64,000 nucleotides of DNA from Microbulbifer sp. THAF38 (GTDB lineage Bacteria; Pseudomonadota; Gammaproteobacteria; Pseudomonadales; Cellvibrionaceae). Numbering within the stretch: position 1 is the first letter of the stretch; each line of letters opens with the position of its first letter. Shown in pieces: positions 9,602 through 18,944 of this stretch. The notes under the pieces were generated by a model that did no database searches, was not told the DNA's origin, and was given only the letters and a program-made list of their open reading frames with translations. A program made the position numbers and the translations under genes. The stretch is from positions 2,119,001-2,183,000 of the forward strand of contig NZ_CP045369.1 of assembly GCF_009363535.1 (NCBI RefSeq), in the 5' to 3' direction.

Positions 9602-10846
9602 TTACCAGCTTGCATACCAGATAATCCAAAAGTAGCTTACTAATACGCTGATAATGCTGACGGGAAGCATAAGAAAGAAAAACTGCCAAAAGTTAAAGGG
9701 CTTGACTCCGAACTTCTCTGCTTGCTGCAATACAATCACATTACTAGCAGCGCTAATAATGAATAAGTTTCCAGCCACTGTTGATATGGCAGAGAGCATC
9801 ATTAATATCTGGGTATCTTGTTGGTGCAGGAGGTTAAGGTAAATCTCAACTACTGGCACGTTGGAAAATAATTGGCTGGCAAAGAAGCTGACAAAAGCAA
9901 CGGTCTCTGGTTCGGCCAAGTCAATATTGCTTACTTTAAGGAAATGTTGGAGTGACCCAGATTGAAGCAGGGATCCTGTCACTACAAACATAGAGATAAA
10001 AAAGAATAGGGTGGACCAGTCTACCTCTCTTAATATGCGCCTGCGTTCGTGGCTGGCAATATAGATAGGTAGGCAGGCAGCCAAACCAATTTGCCCAATA
10101 GTGGGATGATATATACCGTCTACATTGTGCAATATACTTGCAAGAAAAATGAGTGCTAATAAAAGAGCGGCAGATAAAAGTGCTGGCCACTTTTGAGTAA
10201 CTTCTTCCCCCTCTTTGTACTCTCTTGAGGCTTCGTAATTGATGATATCACTGGTTTTAAAGAAACGTTTTAACCATATCATCGAAAGAAACATAATAAT
10301 GATGGCGGGAATGAGAATCCACTGGGCAAAAACGACAAACATATTGTCGAAGTTCCCGGCATTGGCAATCAGTATATTTTGTGGGTTGCCCACGGGGGAG
10401 ACCATGCTGCCGATGGTTACAGTTGCGCACAGGGTTATCAGGAGGGGGATCAGTCCCCATTTCATATTTCGTGCTAGCACTATCGCAATGGGGACGCCAA
10501 TCACTGCGGCGGCGTCATTGGTAAGAATGGCTGCGCATAATGCCATTACAAGGATATAACTTATCAATACCAAACCAGGATGCTTGATTGAGAGAATTCG
10601 GTGGCTGATTTGTGTGGATATCCCGGTATCGTACAGGGCCGAAGCAATAGAGAAAACGGAGAATAAATACAGTATCAGATCCCAATCTATGGCAAAAAAG
10701 GCTTCCCTCAAACTAATCTGGCGCATTAATAGTAGTGCGATTGCGCCAAAGGTCATGATGTGCCATATGCGAATAATAGATGGAAGCCACTGCCTCGCGG
10801 CAATCAATATAAAAATGACTGCCGACACAATTAGGCTAATGGACAT
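9602..10846 (-). CDS. SLC13 / ArsB-NhaD superfamily permease
   Basis: This 414-residue polytopic membrane protein has about ten hydrophobic segments. Family marks are TNDAAAVIGVPIAIVLAR and SMVSPVGNPQNILIA, the conserved loop of the ArsB/NhaD/CitMHS ion-transporter superfamily. A second half-repeat carries SQLFSNVPVVEIY and ISAASNVIV. Such proteins move anions (arsenite, dicarboxylates, sulfate) or exchange Na+/H+. The substrate cannot be set; arsM and an arsP operon elsewhere in the window make arsenite possible but unproven. It is convergent with the DUF411 gene and divergent from the interrupted MFS gene. Confidence 0.85.
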   Translation of the reverse strand: MSISLIVSAVIFILIAARQWLPSIIRIWHIMTFGAIALLLMRQISLREAFFAIDWDLILYLFSVFSIASALYDTGISTQISHRILSIKHPGLVLISYILVMALCAAILTNDAAAVIGVPIAIVLARNMKWGLIPLLITLCATVTIGSMVSPVGNPQNILIANAGNFDNMFVVFAQWILIPAIIIMFLSMIWLKRFFKTSDIINYEASREYKEGEEVTQKWPALLSAALLLALIFLASILHNVDGIYHPTIGQIGLAACLPIYIASHERRRILREVDWSTLFFFISMFVVTGSLLQSGSLQHFLKVSNIDLAEPETVAFVSFFASQLFSNVPVVEIYLNLLHQQDTQILMMLSAISTVAGNLFIISAASNVIVLQQAEKFGVKPFNFWQFFFLMLPVSIISVLVSYFWIIWYASW

Positions 10847-11993
10847 TGGTACAGCCTCGGACTTCGTCTCTGCTAACTGCTACTCTGAGAATCATTAAAC
10901 AGTTCTTTTGGTTAGTGTTTGGCTGCCTGTCTGGGCAGATAAAGCAAAAAATAAGACTTATTTATGAGTTTAAACAAACCTCTTCTCTTTACGAACTTCT
11001 TCGCGGGAGATGTGGTTGCAGGTTTGGGGCCCTATTTAGCGATATATCTTTTGTCAGCCATGCACTGGAAGACTGGAGATATTGGCATTGTTCTGGCAAT
11101 TGGCGGCATTACAACCGTTTTACTGCAAACACCCGCCGGAGCATTCATTGATAGCACCCGCTTTAAGCGTGCACTGATTGCTTCTTGCGGCGTTATTATC
11201 GCTATTGTCTCTGTCGCTATTGTTGCTCTTACCAATCATAAACCTATCATCTATGGCTCCCAGGTTTTAATGGGAGCAGCCATTGCCTTTGTGGCTCCCT
11301 CTATCGCGGCGATTACTCTGGGAGTCTGTAGCGATAAAACTTTTACCTTACAAACCAGTGCCAATCAGGCAGCTAATCATGCGGGCAATGTTTTTGCCGC
11401 AGCAATTGCCGGAATTGTGGCGCTGACGATTGCGGCTGAAGGGGTTTTCTGGTTGATGGCCATTATGGGTGTGTTAATGGCGATCTCTGTTGGATTTATT
11501 CCCGCTAATTCCATCGACCATATACGTGCGCGGGGTGGTGAAAAACGCGATGCCTCAGGGAAAAAGGAGCCTGCTGGATTTTCCGTACTGCTCACCGATA
11601 AGCGCCTGATCGCTTTGGCTGTGAGCGTCTTCCTGTTTCATTTTGGCAATGCGGCCATGCTGCCTCTGGTCAGCCAGAAGCTATCGCTGAATTCAAACGT
11701 GAATCAAGCGATTGCCTTTACCTCGGCTTGTATTATTGCTGCGCAATTTTGGATGATGTTGATGTCTCTTATGTGTGCGGCCAAGGCGGATGACTGGGGC
11801 CGTAAAGCCATCTTCATGATTGGGTTCTGTATCAACCCGATTCGCGCAGTCTTGTTTATGTCGACAGATAACCCTTTCTTTTTGGTGGCAATACAGTCGT
11901 TGGATGGTGTCGCCAATGGGATCTTTGGGGTGGTTATTATCTTGATGTGTGCCGACCTCACCAGGGGCACGGGGCGTTTCAACATTACTCAAG

Positions 11994-13038
11994 CCTAGAT
12001 TCTCACAATAACCGACACACTTGGCGATAGCGAAGGAGGCCAGCTGGTTGTAGGCTAGTAAGCTTCCACACAAACAAGCCAGGAACCTCATGGGAACCCG
12101 TACCAACCAGCTGACCTTGAAAGAACGATACCAGATTGAGGTCCTTAATGGGCAGAACTATTCAGCCCGAGCCATTGGACTACGCCTCAATAGATCCAAT
12201 AAGACCATCTCTCGTGAGCTTGGTCGTTACAGCCCTTACTGTGCCGAGAGTGCCCACCGTCAGGCACTGCAACGACGGCACGGAGCTATTAAACATACCA
12301 AGCTCGACTTTGCCATGCAGGTACAAATCGACCACCAGCTGAAAAATGCAAGTCCTGAACAAATCGCTGGGCGAATGCAGCTTGAGAGGTGTGCGAAAAC
12401 GGTTAGTTGTTCAACAATTTACCGCTGGGTCAGTCGACTTAACTGGAGGTCACGTCTGCCAAGGAAAGCCAAACCTTATCAGAAACGGGCAGGTTCCGAG
12501 GCAGGCGTAAAGCTTATTCCAGAGCGCATAGATATTGATCAAAGACCTGCGATTGTCGATGAAAACACTGAGATCGGTCACTGGGAAGGCGATACAGTTT
12601 ATGGTCAAGATGGCTATCTGGTGACACTGGTTGAACGAGTTTCCAAATTATTGCTCACTCGCAGAGTCCCAAATAAGAGCAAGAAAACAGTGAGCCGGGC
12701 GATCAAGCAGATGTTGAAGCCATATCAGGCCATCTGTAAAACCATCACCTTCGATAATGGAGGAGAATTTGCAGGTCATCAATCGATTGCGCAGAAGCTA
12801 GGATGCAGAATATATTTTGCGAAACCTTACCACTCTTGGGAACGCGGGCTGAACGAAAACACTAATGGCCTTTTGAGGCGCTTCTTCCCAAAAGGAGTGG
12901 AAATTGGCAAGATACCAAAAAGCCGTATTGATGACGCAGTGTTTCGAATCAATACTCGACCTAGGAAAGTACTAAATTACTTGAGCCCGCTGGAATTTTT
13001 GGCGGGTAAACGTGTGTCACTTATGTTGGCAATCTAGG
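11994..13038 (+). mobile_element. IS30-family insertion sequence, copy 1 (1045 bp)
   Basis: Ends were set by comparing the three copies in the window. Identity begins at CCTAGATT and ends at AATCTAGG, and the flanking 3-bp direct repeats are AAG at 11991-11993 and 13039-13041. The terminal inverted repeats are about 27 bp and imperfect: the outer 8 bp (CCTAGATT) and an inner GACACAC block match, 21 of 27 positions in all. One transposase gene fills the element. It interrupts an MFS transporter gene in its own reading direction. Confidence 0.96.
12090..13037 (+). CDS. IS30-family transposase (copy 1)
   Basis: This 315-residue DDE transposase has an N-terminal helix-turn-helix (LTLKERYQIEVLNGQNYSA, then GLRLNRSNKTISREL). 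The RNase-H-like catalytic domain shows Asp in GHWEGDTVYG, Asp in TFDNGGEF and Glu in the GLNENTNGLLRRFFPKG block. A CAGGA ribosome site precedes the ATG. Its protein is identical to those at 30273-31220 and 43358-44305. Confidence 0.97.
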   Translation: MGTRTNQLTLKERYQIEVLNGQNYSARAIGLRLNRSNKTISRELGRYSPYCAESAHRQALQRRHGAIKHTKLDFAMQVQIDHQLKNASPEQIAGRMQLERCAKTVSCSTIYRWVSRLNWRSRLPRKAKPYQKRAGSEAGVKLIPERIDIDQRPAIVDENTEIGHWEGDTVYGQDGYLVTLVERVSKLLLTRRVPNKSKKTVSRAIKQMLKPYQAICKTITFDNGGEFAGHQSIAQKLGCRIYFAKPYHSWERGLNENTNGLLRRFFPKGVEIGKIPKSRIDDAVFRINTRPRKVLNYLSPLEFLAGKRVSLMLAI

Positions 13039-13424
13039 AAGGAGTCATGGCCGCTCTGGTGGGGATAGGATCTGCTTGTAGTAACTTCTCGGCGGAATAT
13101 GTTACCCAATTCTTTGGCTACGGTGCGGCCTTTCTGACTTTGGCAGGGATAGCGACCGTTGCAGCGATATTCTTCCTGATCTTTGTTCCCGAAACCATGC
13201 CGAAAAAGCGGGCTCAACCTCTGGAATAGCAGGCGCTATCTGGCGCTTACCCCAACTTATGCCGGAGTTCGTTATATACTGATGATATTCGCGCAATTTT
13301 ATCGGGGTCCAATAACCCCTGGTGTTTCGCGAAATCCGCTCTGCCTGGTTGGCTCGGGGCAGCACCAGGCCCGGCACCTAAAGGAAGAGCAGGGCAGGTT
13401 ATTAGCAATAGCGGGACCCGGGAT

Positions 13425-14411
13425 ATGACTGATCAGTTTACCCCCGCCATAGGCCTTGGAAATTGTCATGTTCAAACGGTCTTTGGCCGTGTGCACCGTC
13501 CAGTTCCTTGGATAGAAACCCAGTGCCGCTGGTATGAAACCCCGGACGGGGATTGCCTCGCATTACTCACCCCGCGCCCATTGGTGGATGACCCGGATCT
13601 CCCACTGGTTCTGATTCTCCATGGTTTAGCAGGCTCTGTAGCCTCTCCCTATGTCCAGGGCATGATGGATTCTCTTCTCTCGCACCGCTACCAGGTTGCG
13701 GTTATGCATTTTCGCGGCTGTGGCGGGGTACCCAATAGGTTGCCGAGGGCATATCACAGCGGTGATAGCGAGGACCCTCGCTGGATGGTTGAGCAGTTAA
13801 GGGGAGAGCTACCCGCGACACCCATTATGGTGGTCGGATACTCACTGGGTGGTAATGTCCTGCTTAAAATGCTGGGCGAGGATGGAAGCTGCAGCCCGGT
13901 GGCCGCCGCCGTGGCGATTTCATCGCCAATGGACCTCCATGCCTGCAGCCGCAAAATCAATACTGGCTTGTCCAAGCTGTACCAGCGCCATCTGCTGAGT
14001 TGCCTGCGCCTCACTTTGAAAAAAAAGGCAGAAGACCCCTGTATCGCTGCAGCTCTGCCCAATGTGGAGGATGCCACCTTCTTTGCCAACTTCCGTTGTT
14101 TCGACGACACCTTTACGGCGCCACTACACGGATTTCGGGATGCCGATGACTATTACACCAGGGCTTCGAGCAAGCATCTTCTGCGGGAAATTGGGGTGCC
14201 GACGATGATCATTAATTCCGTAGATGACCCTTTTGTTTGCCCATCTGCCATCCCTGAGAAGAAAGAGGTGAGCTCTATGGTGCAGTTGGAGGTTACCCTG
14301 CAGGGAGGACACGTCGGGTTTGTTAGCGGATCTCTGTGGCGGCCGAATTATTGGTTGGAGCACAAAGTCCCGAAATTTCTCGATTCTGCCATTTTGCGAG
14401 ATAAAGGCTAA
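13425..14411 (+). CDS. yheT: YheT-like alpha/beta hydrolase
   Basis: This 328-residue protein belongs to the YheT/ABHD1-3 group of alpha/beta hydrolases. Visible marks are GNCHVQTVFGR at the N-terminus, LVLILHGLAGSVASPYVQG (oxyanion region), VMHFRGCGG, the nucleophile elbow GYSLGGN, the acid in NSVDDPFV and the catalytic His in GGHVGFV. YheT is a predicted esterase of unknown substrate. It is downstream of the broken MFS gene and convergent with arsM. Confidence 0.88.
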   Translation: MTDQFTPAIGLGNCHVQTVFGRVHRPVPWIETQCRWYETPDGDCLALLTPRPLVDDPDLPLVLILHGLAGSVASPYVQGMMDSLLSHRYQVAVMHFRGCGGVPNRLPRAYHSGDSEDPRWMVEQLRGELPATPIMVVGYSLGGNVLLKMLGEDGSCSPVAAAVAISSPMDLHACSRKINTGLSKLYQRHLLSCLRLTLKKKAEDPCIAAALPNVEDATFFANFRCFDDTFTAPLHGFRDADDYYTRASSKHLLREIGVPTMIINSVDDPFVCPSAIPEKKEVSSMVQLEVTLQGGHVGFVSGSLWRPNYWLEHKVPKFLDSAILRDKG

Positions 14412-14450
14412 AAACTCAGCGCCGCTGTCGCGACGCCGATTAGATACCCC

Positions 14451-15497
14451 TCAGCAACATTGGCTTCCAGTTGCAGCCTGATCACTGGCCCCTTCTGAGA
14501 AAGGCATTTCACGTCCACAACCGGGAAATAATCCGAAGTGCTGTGAGAAATCGCCGATAAAGTCAAAATGTGGGGCCATTCGTGTTTCTGCAAGCATTTT
14601 CCAGGTATTACCACAGACGGGGAAGACCCGCCCCTTTTCTATTCGATGGTGTCCATCCAAAGTAAATGCTGAAGGCTGGTTTGGAATGGTGCCCTTATAG
14701 ATCACGGCTTGGCCGTAGTCCTCACAATCCTTCTCCAACCCCGACAGTTTGAACAAGCGGTAGGTGGCAGAATAAAAACGGACAGCGCCACAACGAGTGA
14801 GTAGAGCCTCATTGGTCACTTCCAAAGGGCGGCTTTCCACCAGGCGACTGTCGCGGAAGCCACTGACTTGGGCGAGCTCCAAAAAGTCATTCCAGTAAAG
14901 TGCACCGCCCAGGCACTCACCCACCAGCTCAGGGTCTGTGCGCAGCGCATCGGGGACGCGGCGATCGGCATAAACATCGGAGAAGTAAAATTCACCCCCC
15001 TCTTTGAGTAAGCGGTGTAGGCCTCGAAGTACTGCTCCTTTGTCTGTAGAAAGATTCACAACACAATTGGAGACAATCACGTCAAAGCTGCCGGGTTCCA
15101 GACCGAGCTCCTCAAGCTTTTCGATATAGCCGTGCAGGAAAGTTACATTGTTATAACCAAATTTTTCCGCGTGGTAACTCTGGTGTTGTCGGGCAACCTG
15201 CAATTGCTCATCGGTCATATCCACGCCGACCACTTCACCGCTCGGGCCCACCAGCTGGGAGAGTAGGTAGACATCACGGCCGGTGCCGCAGCCGAGATCA
15301 AGTACCCTGCAGCCCTCTAAAAGTGGGGGGCACACCAGCCCGCAACCGTAATAGCGGGATAGGACTTCCGGGTGGATACTGGCTAACAGTGGTTTCAACC
15401 AACTGGGCACTGCACTGGCGTCACAGCAGGCATCGGTTTTTAGGTCCGATGAGCTTTTCAGTTGGCGGCCGTAGTAGTCCTGAACAATATCGTGCAT
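14451..15497 (-). CDS. arsM: Arsenite S-adenosylmethionine methyltransferase ArsM
   Basis: The 348-residue protein has a Rossmann methyltransferase core with RVLDLGCGTGRDVY (about residues 64-77), GVDMTDEQL and FSDVYADRR. ArsM-specific marks are the IVSNCVVNLS segment (Cys near 145) and GECLGGALYW (Cys near 195), the pair that binds As(III). Further cysteines lie near 24-25 and 52, and a C-terminal Cys pair ends the protein. ArsM methylates arsenite stepwise to mono-, di- and trimethyl arsenicals. No arsR lies next to it; the ars operon in this window is about 47 kb away. Confidence 0.93.
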   Translation of the reverse strand: MHDIVQDYYGRQLKSSSDLKTDACCDASAVPSWLKPLLASIHPEVLSRYYGCGLVCPPLLEGCRVLDLGCGTGRDVYLLSQLVGPSGEVVGVDMTDEQLQVARQHQSYHAEKFGYNNVTFLHGYIEKLEELGLEPGSFDVIVSNCVVNLSTDKGAVLRGLHRLLKEGGEFYFSDVYADRRVPDALRTDPELVGECLGGALYWNDFLELAQVSGFRDSRLVESRPLEVTNEALLTRCGAVRFYSATYRLFKLSGLEKDCEDYGQAVIYKGTIPNQPSAFTLDGHHRIEKGRVFPVCGNTWKMLAETRMAPHFDFIGDFSQHFGLFPGCGREMPFSEGASDQAATGSQCC

Positions 15498-15744
15498 GGG
15501 GATACCTTTCGCAGAGTGATTTTCCTTTCCGGCGCTGGGCGCCTTTGCGGGGCAATTTTTACCTCTCCTTCCCTTTGTAACAAGTGTCGCCTTTCTGCGA
15601 CTAAGGACTTTCGAGGTTTCGATTGTTAGTGTGTAGAGAGGTCTTAAAGTTGCCTTTTGGTGTCAGGGTCGGCTGGCTGTTAGATAATCTTCGTTTTTTG
15701 GTTAATATCGCCGGTTTCTGCTTCGATTTTATGAGGGACCGTAA

Positions 15745-16377
15745 TTGAGCGATTACCTTGCCCCCGATACGTCATCTGAAACGAAGTCCGAAACGAAAGT
15801 TGAGGATTCTTTGCAAAATCCCCAGTTTCTCGTGGACTTGCGCCAGCAGATGCTTCGTTTTGCCAGCCTGCAGTTGCAGGACGCCCAACTGGCCGAAGAT
15901 GCGGTGCAGGAGGCACTGATGGGAGCCCTAAAGAATTCCCGCAGTTTCACTGGCCGTTCGGCCCTTAAAACCTGGGTGTTTGCCATTCTGAAGAACAAAA
16001 TTGCCGATATTCTGCGGCAACGACAGCGTTTCGTCGATGCGGACCAGCTGGTGCGCGGTGATCGCGAGGAGCACGATCACAATGAACTGTTCGATCAAAC
16101 GGGCCATTGGCGAAAGGATGAGCGCCCGAAAAAATGGGCAGATCCTGAGTCTGCCATTCACGACAAGCATTTTTGGAGAATCTTCGATGCTTGCCTCAAT
16201 CACCTGCCATCCCGGCAGGCGCAAATATTTATGATGCGGGAGTTTATTGAGTTGGAAAGTCACGAGATCTGTGCTGCGGTGGAAATCTCGGTGAGCAACT
16301 TGAATGTGACATTGCACCGGGCACGCCTGCGCCTGCGAGAGTGCCTTGAGGACAACTGGTTTGGTGTGGAGGGCTAA
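15745..16377 (+). CDS. ECF-type RNA polymerase sigma factor
   Basis: The 210-residue protein starts at TTG 15745, supported by GAGGGA at about 15733-15738. Region 2 is seen as QLAEDAVQEALMGAL through KTWVFAILKNKIADILRQ. Region 4 is seen as LPSRQAQIFMMREFIELESHEIC and VSNLNVTLHRARLRLRECL, the DNA-binding helix pair. An insert of about 35 residues between the two is rich in charged residues. It is followed 4 bp later by a zinc-finger anti-sigma gene. The neighbouring DUF2092 gene pair on the opposite strand is a candidate target, but no promoter match was proven. Confidence 0.9.
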   Translation: MSDYLAPDTSSETKSETKVEDSLQNPQFLVDLRQQMLRFASLQLQDAQLAEDAVQEALMGALKNSRSFTGRSALKTWVFAILKNKIADILRQRQRFVDADQLVRGDREEHDHNELFDQTGHWRKDERPKKWADPESAIHDKHFWRIFDACLNHLPSRQAQIFMMREFIELESHEICAAVEISVSNLNVTLHRARLRLRECLEDNWFGVEG

Positions 16378-16381
16378 GTCA

Positions 16382-16576
16382 ATGAAATCGTGCCGGGAAG
16401 CAACGCGGTTGATGTCGGAGTCCCAGGAGCGCAACCTGCCTTTTGGTGAGCAGGCCAGCCTTAAGCTGCATTTGGCAATGTGCGCTCCGTGCCGGAACTT
16501 TGGCAAGCAGCTGCGAATCCTTCGCCGTATCAGCAAATCCTATGCCGAGGGCGGGCCGGAAAAAGCGGAAGAATAA
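16382..16576 (+). CDS. Small zinc-finger (zf-HC2-like) anti-sigma factor
   Basis: The 64-residue product from ATG 16382 contains MKSCREATRLMSES near the start and the ligand cluster HLAMCAPC (His-x3-Cys-x2-Cys), the zinc-binding motif of ZAS anti-sigma factors. It has no membrane segment, so it would act as a soluble sensor holding the sigma factor encoded just upstream. A frame extension to 16346 overlaps the sigma gene and is not needed. The short spacing indicates one transcript. Confidence 0.82.
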   Translation: MKSCREATRLMSESQERNLPFGEQASLKLHLAMCAPCRNFGKQLRILRRISKSYAEGGPEKAEE

Positions 16577-16589
16577 CCCTTTCTGTTAA

Positions 16590-16637
16590 CTTCCAGCGCC
16601 ATGAACCCAACTGGGTGGATTAATTTGGCGCTGGAAG
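16590..16637. terminator. Large 12-bp perfect hairpin between convergent operons
   Basis: CTTCCAGCGCCA (16590-16601) pairs perfectly with TGGCGCTGGAAG (16626-16637), and an inner ACCCA/TGGGT pair lies in the loop. It sits between the end of the anti-sigma gene (+) and the end of the His/Gly-rich gene (-). It could end transcription from both sides, although a T tract is missing. Confidence 0.55.
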
Positions 16638-16643
16638 ACCCTG

Positions 16644-17147
16644 CTACCGTCGCGGAGCGGCGACATGTCGATAGGCGATGTGCCCCCCGACAAAGTGGGG
16701 TTCATACCAATAGGTTCCGCAACGCTCATAAGTCACATTGCCGATCGTCACCCTGACACAGCTGGGTGGCAGGGTGTACAACCAACCACCAACGCCCACT
16801 GCGGTCACACCCCAGTAAGCCGGGCCTGGATAGGGCCAGTGGCGCGGACGCCAGGGTGGGGGGTAGGGTGGATGATGGTGTCCCGGGCGAACTGGATGAA
16901 ACGGTGGGTGGCCAGGAAATCTCCGCTCAAAGTCCCCCCTGGCAAACTCTCCGTGAAAGCCACCACCGGGCATGGGGCGAACGGCATTGAAATGCCCTCC
17001 CACATTGAAGTGGGCACCGCCCCCGCCAAAGTGACCTCGCGCCTCCACCTGCGGGCTAAATAGAGCGGCGAGGAAAACGCCAGAAAGGAGCAATGGCGCA
17101 GCCCAAAGTGATAAGGCTCGCGACTTGCGACACTTAACTTGGATCAT
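16644..17147 (-). CDS. His/Gly/Pro-rich secreted protein of unknown function
   Basis: The 167-residue protein has a basic N-terminus and a hydrophobic signal segment ending near VEARG. A low-complexity region of about 70 residues rich in Gly, His, Pro and Phe follows (GGGGAHFNVGGHFN, PGHHHPPYPPPW). A more ordered C-terminal part has two cysteines (PPSCVRVTIGNVTYERCGTYW). This arrangement recurs in small periplasmic proteins next to DUF2092 genes. Metal binding by the His clusters is possible but unproven. Its start overlaps the end of the DUF2092 gene by 4 bp. Confidence 0.75.
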   Translation of the reverse strand: MIQVKCRKSRALSLWAAPLLLSGVFLAALFSPQVEARGHFGGGGAHFNVGGHFNAVRPMPGGGFHGEFARGDFERRFPGHPPFHPVRPGHHHPPYPPPWRPRHWPYPGPAYWGVTAVGVGGWLYTLPPSCVRVTIGNVTYERCGTYWYEPHFVGGHIAYRHVAAPRR

Positions 17148-18238
17148 TGTGGGGCCTCCTGCTTGTTCGGCTCGGCCTTCTTAAACTTGATCTGCTTAAG
17201 CTTCTGAGTAGAGGGGGTGAACTCTTTTGCCGCCTCTGGCTTAGCTTGCATCCACTTTAGCGTCGCGATAAAGCGCGGCTTGGCTGGGTCGCGGGTATTG
17301 ACCGTGGAGATGCGTAGGGGGAGAGGCTTATCTCCAACCTGGATCCAGATCTCCCAGTCCAGGTTCTCAGAGCGAAAGGCCCAGTGCTTGGTGCGCTTGC
17401 CGTAGATCATGGGAGAATTAACCAGGAAACCTTCTTTGATCCCTGCCCAGGCATCCGGTTTGCGGCCCCACTCGAGCAAATCAGCCAATGGCACTTCAAT
17501 TCCGTAGTCTTTCGCCGCTTTGGTCAGCACTTGGGCGGTGGGTTGAGAGGCCTGCATTTCGGCAAAGTAGCCATTGCGCGGGGCGATCATGGTGAATTTG
17601 TCACCGTTATGAATGAAGTTACGGGTAATCGAATCAGTAGTCAGGTCTACCCGCAGTTTTTTGGGAGGCATAGCCAAATATTTGACTTTGCCACCAATTA
17701 ATAACTTCTGCTCATTCTCCAGTACTACATCGGCAAAAATCCTGGCGTTAAACATCAACGTCTTCATGCTTGCCAGGTATTTCCCCATTGCCTTCAGGGC
17801 CTCCATGGCTTTGGGGTCAATCGCTTCGCCATTCTGCGCAACACCTGCCAAGGGCTGGGTGTTCTGACCCTGACCGCTCTGTCCCTGTCCATCTTGCCCC
17901 TGTCCATCTTGTCCCTGTCCGGTTGTGCCATCTGCCGGCGCGGGTGCTTGGCCTTGGCCTTGGCCGGTAGTACTGCCCGATGGTGGCTGGGGTTGACCTT
18001 GCTCGTTTGTACTGTCTGAGGGCGTGGGGGGCTGACCCTGTCCATTGGGGTTATCAGTGGGGGCAGGGGGTTGATTCTGTTGAGGATTGCCAGAGCTATC
18101 CTGTGGGTCCTGAATAGGCGTGCCGCCTGGCTGAGGCGGTGGGGGAGTGGGCTGTGCGATTACGGCCGGAACCAACACTATCGACACCGCGAGAAGCAGC
18201 GCCCTGGCGTGGCAGCCAAATGGGTGAGGGGCAAGCAT
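17144..18238 (-). CDS. DUF2092 domain periplasmic protein with Pro/Gln/Gly-rich linker
   Basis: The 364-residue protein has a signal peptide ending near VIAQP. A low-complexity linker of about 110 residues follows, with repeated PPQPGG, QGQPPTPSDS and GQGQDGQGQ units. The C-terminal DUF2092 region (from about residue 140, KAMGKYLASMKTLMFNARIF onward) contains MPPKKLRVDL, KFTMIAPRNGYFAEM and PLPLRISTVN. DUF2092 proteins resemble LolA/LolB-like lipid-binding folds, but their role is unknown. It is likely an operon with the His-rich gene. The convergent sigma/anti-sigma pair may control it, which is inference from position. Confidence 0.83.
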   Translation of the reverse strand: MLAPHPFGCHARALLLAVSIVLVPAVIAQPTPPPPQPGGTPIQDPQDSSGNPQQNQPPAPTDNPNGQGQPPTPSDSTNEQGQPQPPSGSTTGQGQGQAPAPADGTTGQGQDGQGQDGQGQSGQGQNTQPLAGVAQNGEAIDPKAMEALKAMGKYLASMKTLMFNARIFADVVLENEQKLLIGGKVKYLAMPPKKLRVDLTTDSITRNFIHNGDKFTMIAPRNGYFAEMQASQPTAQVLTKAAKDYGIEVPLADLLEWGRKPDAWAGIKEGFLVNSPMIYGKRTKHWAFRSENLDWEIWIQVGDKPLPLRISTVNTRDPAKPRFIATLKWMQAKPEAAKEFTPSTQKLKQIKFKKAEPNKQEAPQ

Positions 18239-18458
18239 ATACGGATACCTCCCGGTACAAGATCAAGTTAGTGGCATCAAAATCAGTGTAGAGGAGATGG
18301 GAGTGACTAACTGGACAGGGAGACCGACTTTGCTGACTGGCGCTTCAGTGTTCGGGGCCTATGCGCTGAGTAGCAAGTTTGCTTGTCGGGTTTCTATTTG
18401 AGCTATGCTGACTTGTTTGCTAGAGTCCAAAATAAGATTTTGTGGTCCCGTTGTTCTT

Positions 18459-18866
18459 ATGAACCTAGTCAGACTGTCTTTTTTATTGATTGCGCTGTTG
18501 GTCTTCCAGACCGCAGGTGCTTTCTATGACAGTCACGAAGAATTGCAGGATGTCACCAACCACCTTCCCCCCCACCATCTGGACCAGTCTGATAGCAACA
18601 GTGAATCTGGGTCACCCGATTCAAATATTAATTTAAATGAAGTTGCCAAAGCATCGCTCGCTACTGATGAGTCCGGTACGCAGGCACCGCTTCTGGATTT
18701 TTGCAATCACTGCTGCCATTGTCATGGCGGTACTGTTGCCGGCTTGCTTGGGCAGTCATTTCAGCCCCTTCTCCGGGGGGCTATTTCCTATCGTGAAGTG
18801 TTAAGCGCCGCTGTTCCCAGTGGTTACTTTTCTCCCCTGCTGCGCCCACCTATAACCCAAGTCTGA
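18459..18866 (+). CDS. CzcI-like periplasmic metal-binding protein
   Basis: From ATG 18459 the product is 135 residues: a clear signal peptide (MNLVRLSFLLIALLVFQTAG), a Ser/Asp/His-rich middle (NHLPPHHLDQSD), then the cluster CNHCCHCHGG and a C-terminal LLRPPI. Small secreted His/Cys proteins ending in an RPP-type tail precede czcCBA-type operons (CzcI and relatives) and are thought to modulate metal-efflux expression or to bind metal. The frame can be extended to 18405, but the ATG directly before the signal peptide is preferred. It lies 78 bp before the TolC-like gene. Confidence 0.72.
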   Translation: MNLVRLSFLLIALLVFQTAGAFYDSHEELQDVTNHLPPHHLDQSDSNSESGSPDSNINLNEVAKASLATDESGTQAPLLDFCNHCCHCHGGTVAGLLGQSFQPLLRGAISYREVLSAAVPSGYFSPLLRPPITQV

Positions 18867-18944
18867 TTGCTCAATTGTTGCGCGAGTAAAGGCAGAGCTA
18901 AGAAACCTGCTTGCGCCGGTGAGATGTGATTTTGGGAGATATCC

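Larger units (their letters stand above)
10964..13229 (+). pseudogene. MFS transporter gene interrupted by an IS30-family element
   Basis: The N-terminal part (10964-11993) and C-terminal part (13042-13229) lie on either side of the insertion at 11994-13038. Removing the element and one copy of the AAG duplication joins the frames exactly: ...RFNITQ-GVMAALVGIG..., which matches the conserved RFN-x-x-QG turn of the MFS family. The restored product would be 405 residues with about 12 membrane segments. As it stands, the first fragment ends a few bases into the element and would lose the last two or three helices. Substrate unknown. The lack of other lesions suggests recent inactivation. Confidence 0.93.

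Noticed and set aside
12180..12362. Small antisense frames inside each IS30 copy, repeated in all three
   Set aside because: They repeat only because the element repeats, and they have no ribosome site.
17217..17970. Several open + strand frames opposite the DUF2092 gene
   Set aside because: They are antisense shadows of a low-complexity coding region; they lack ribosome sites and recognisable domains.
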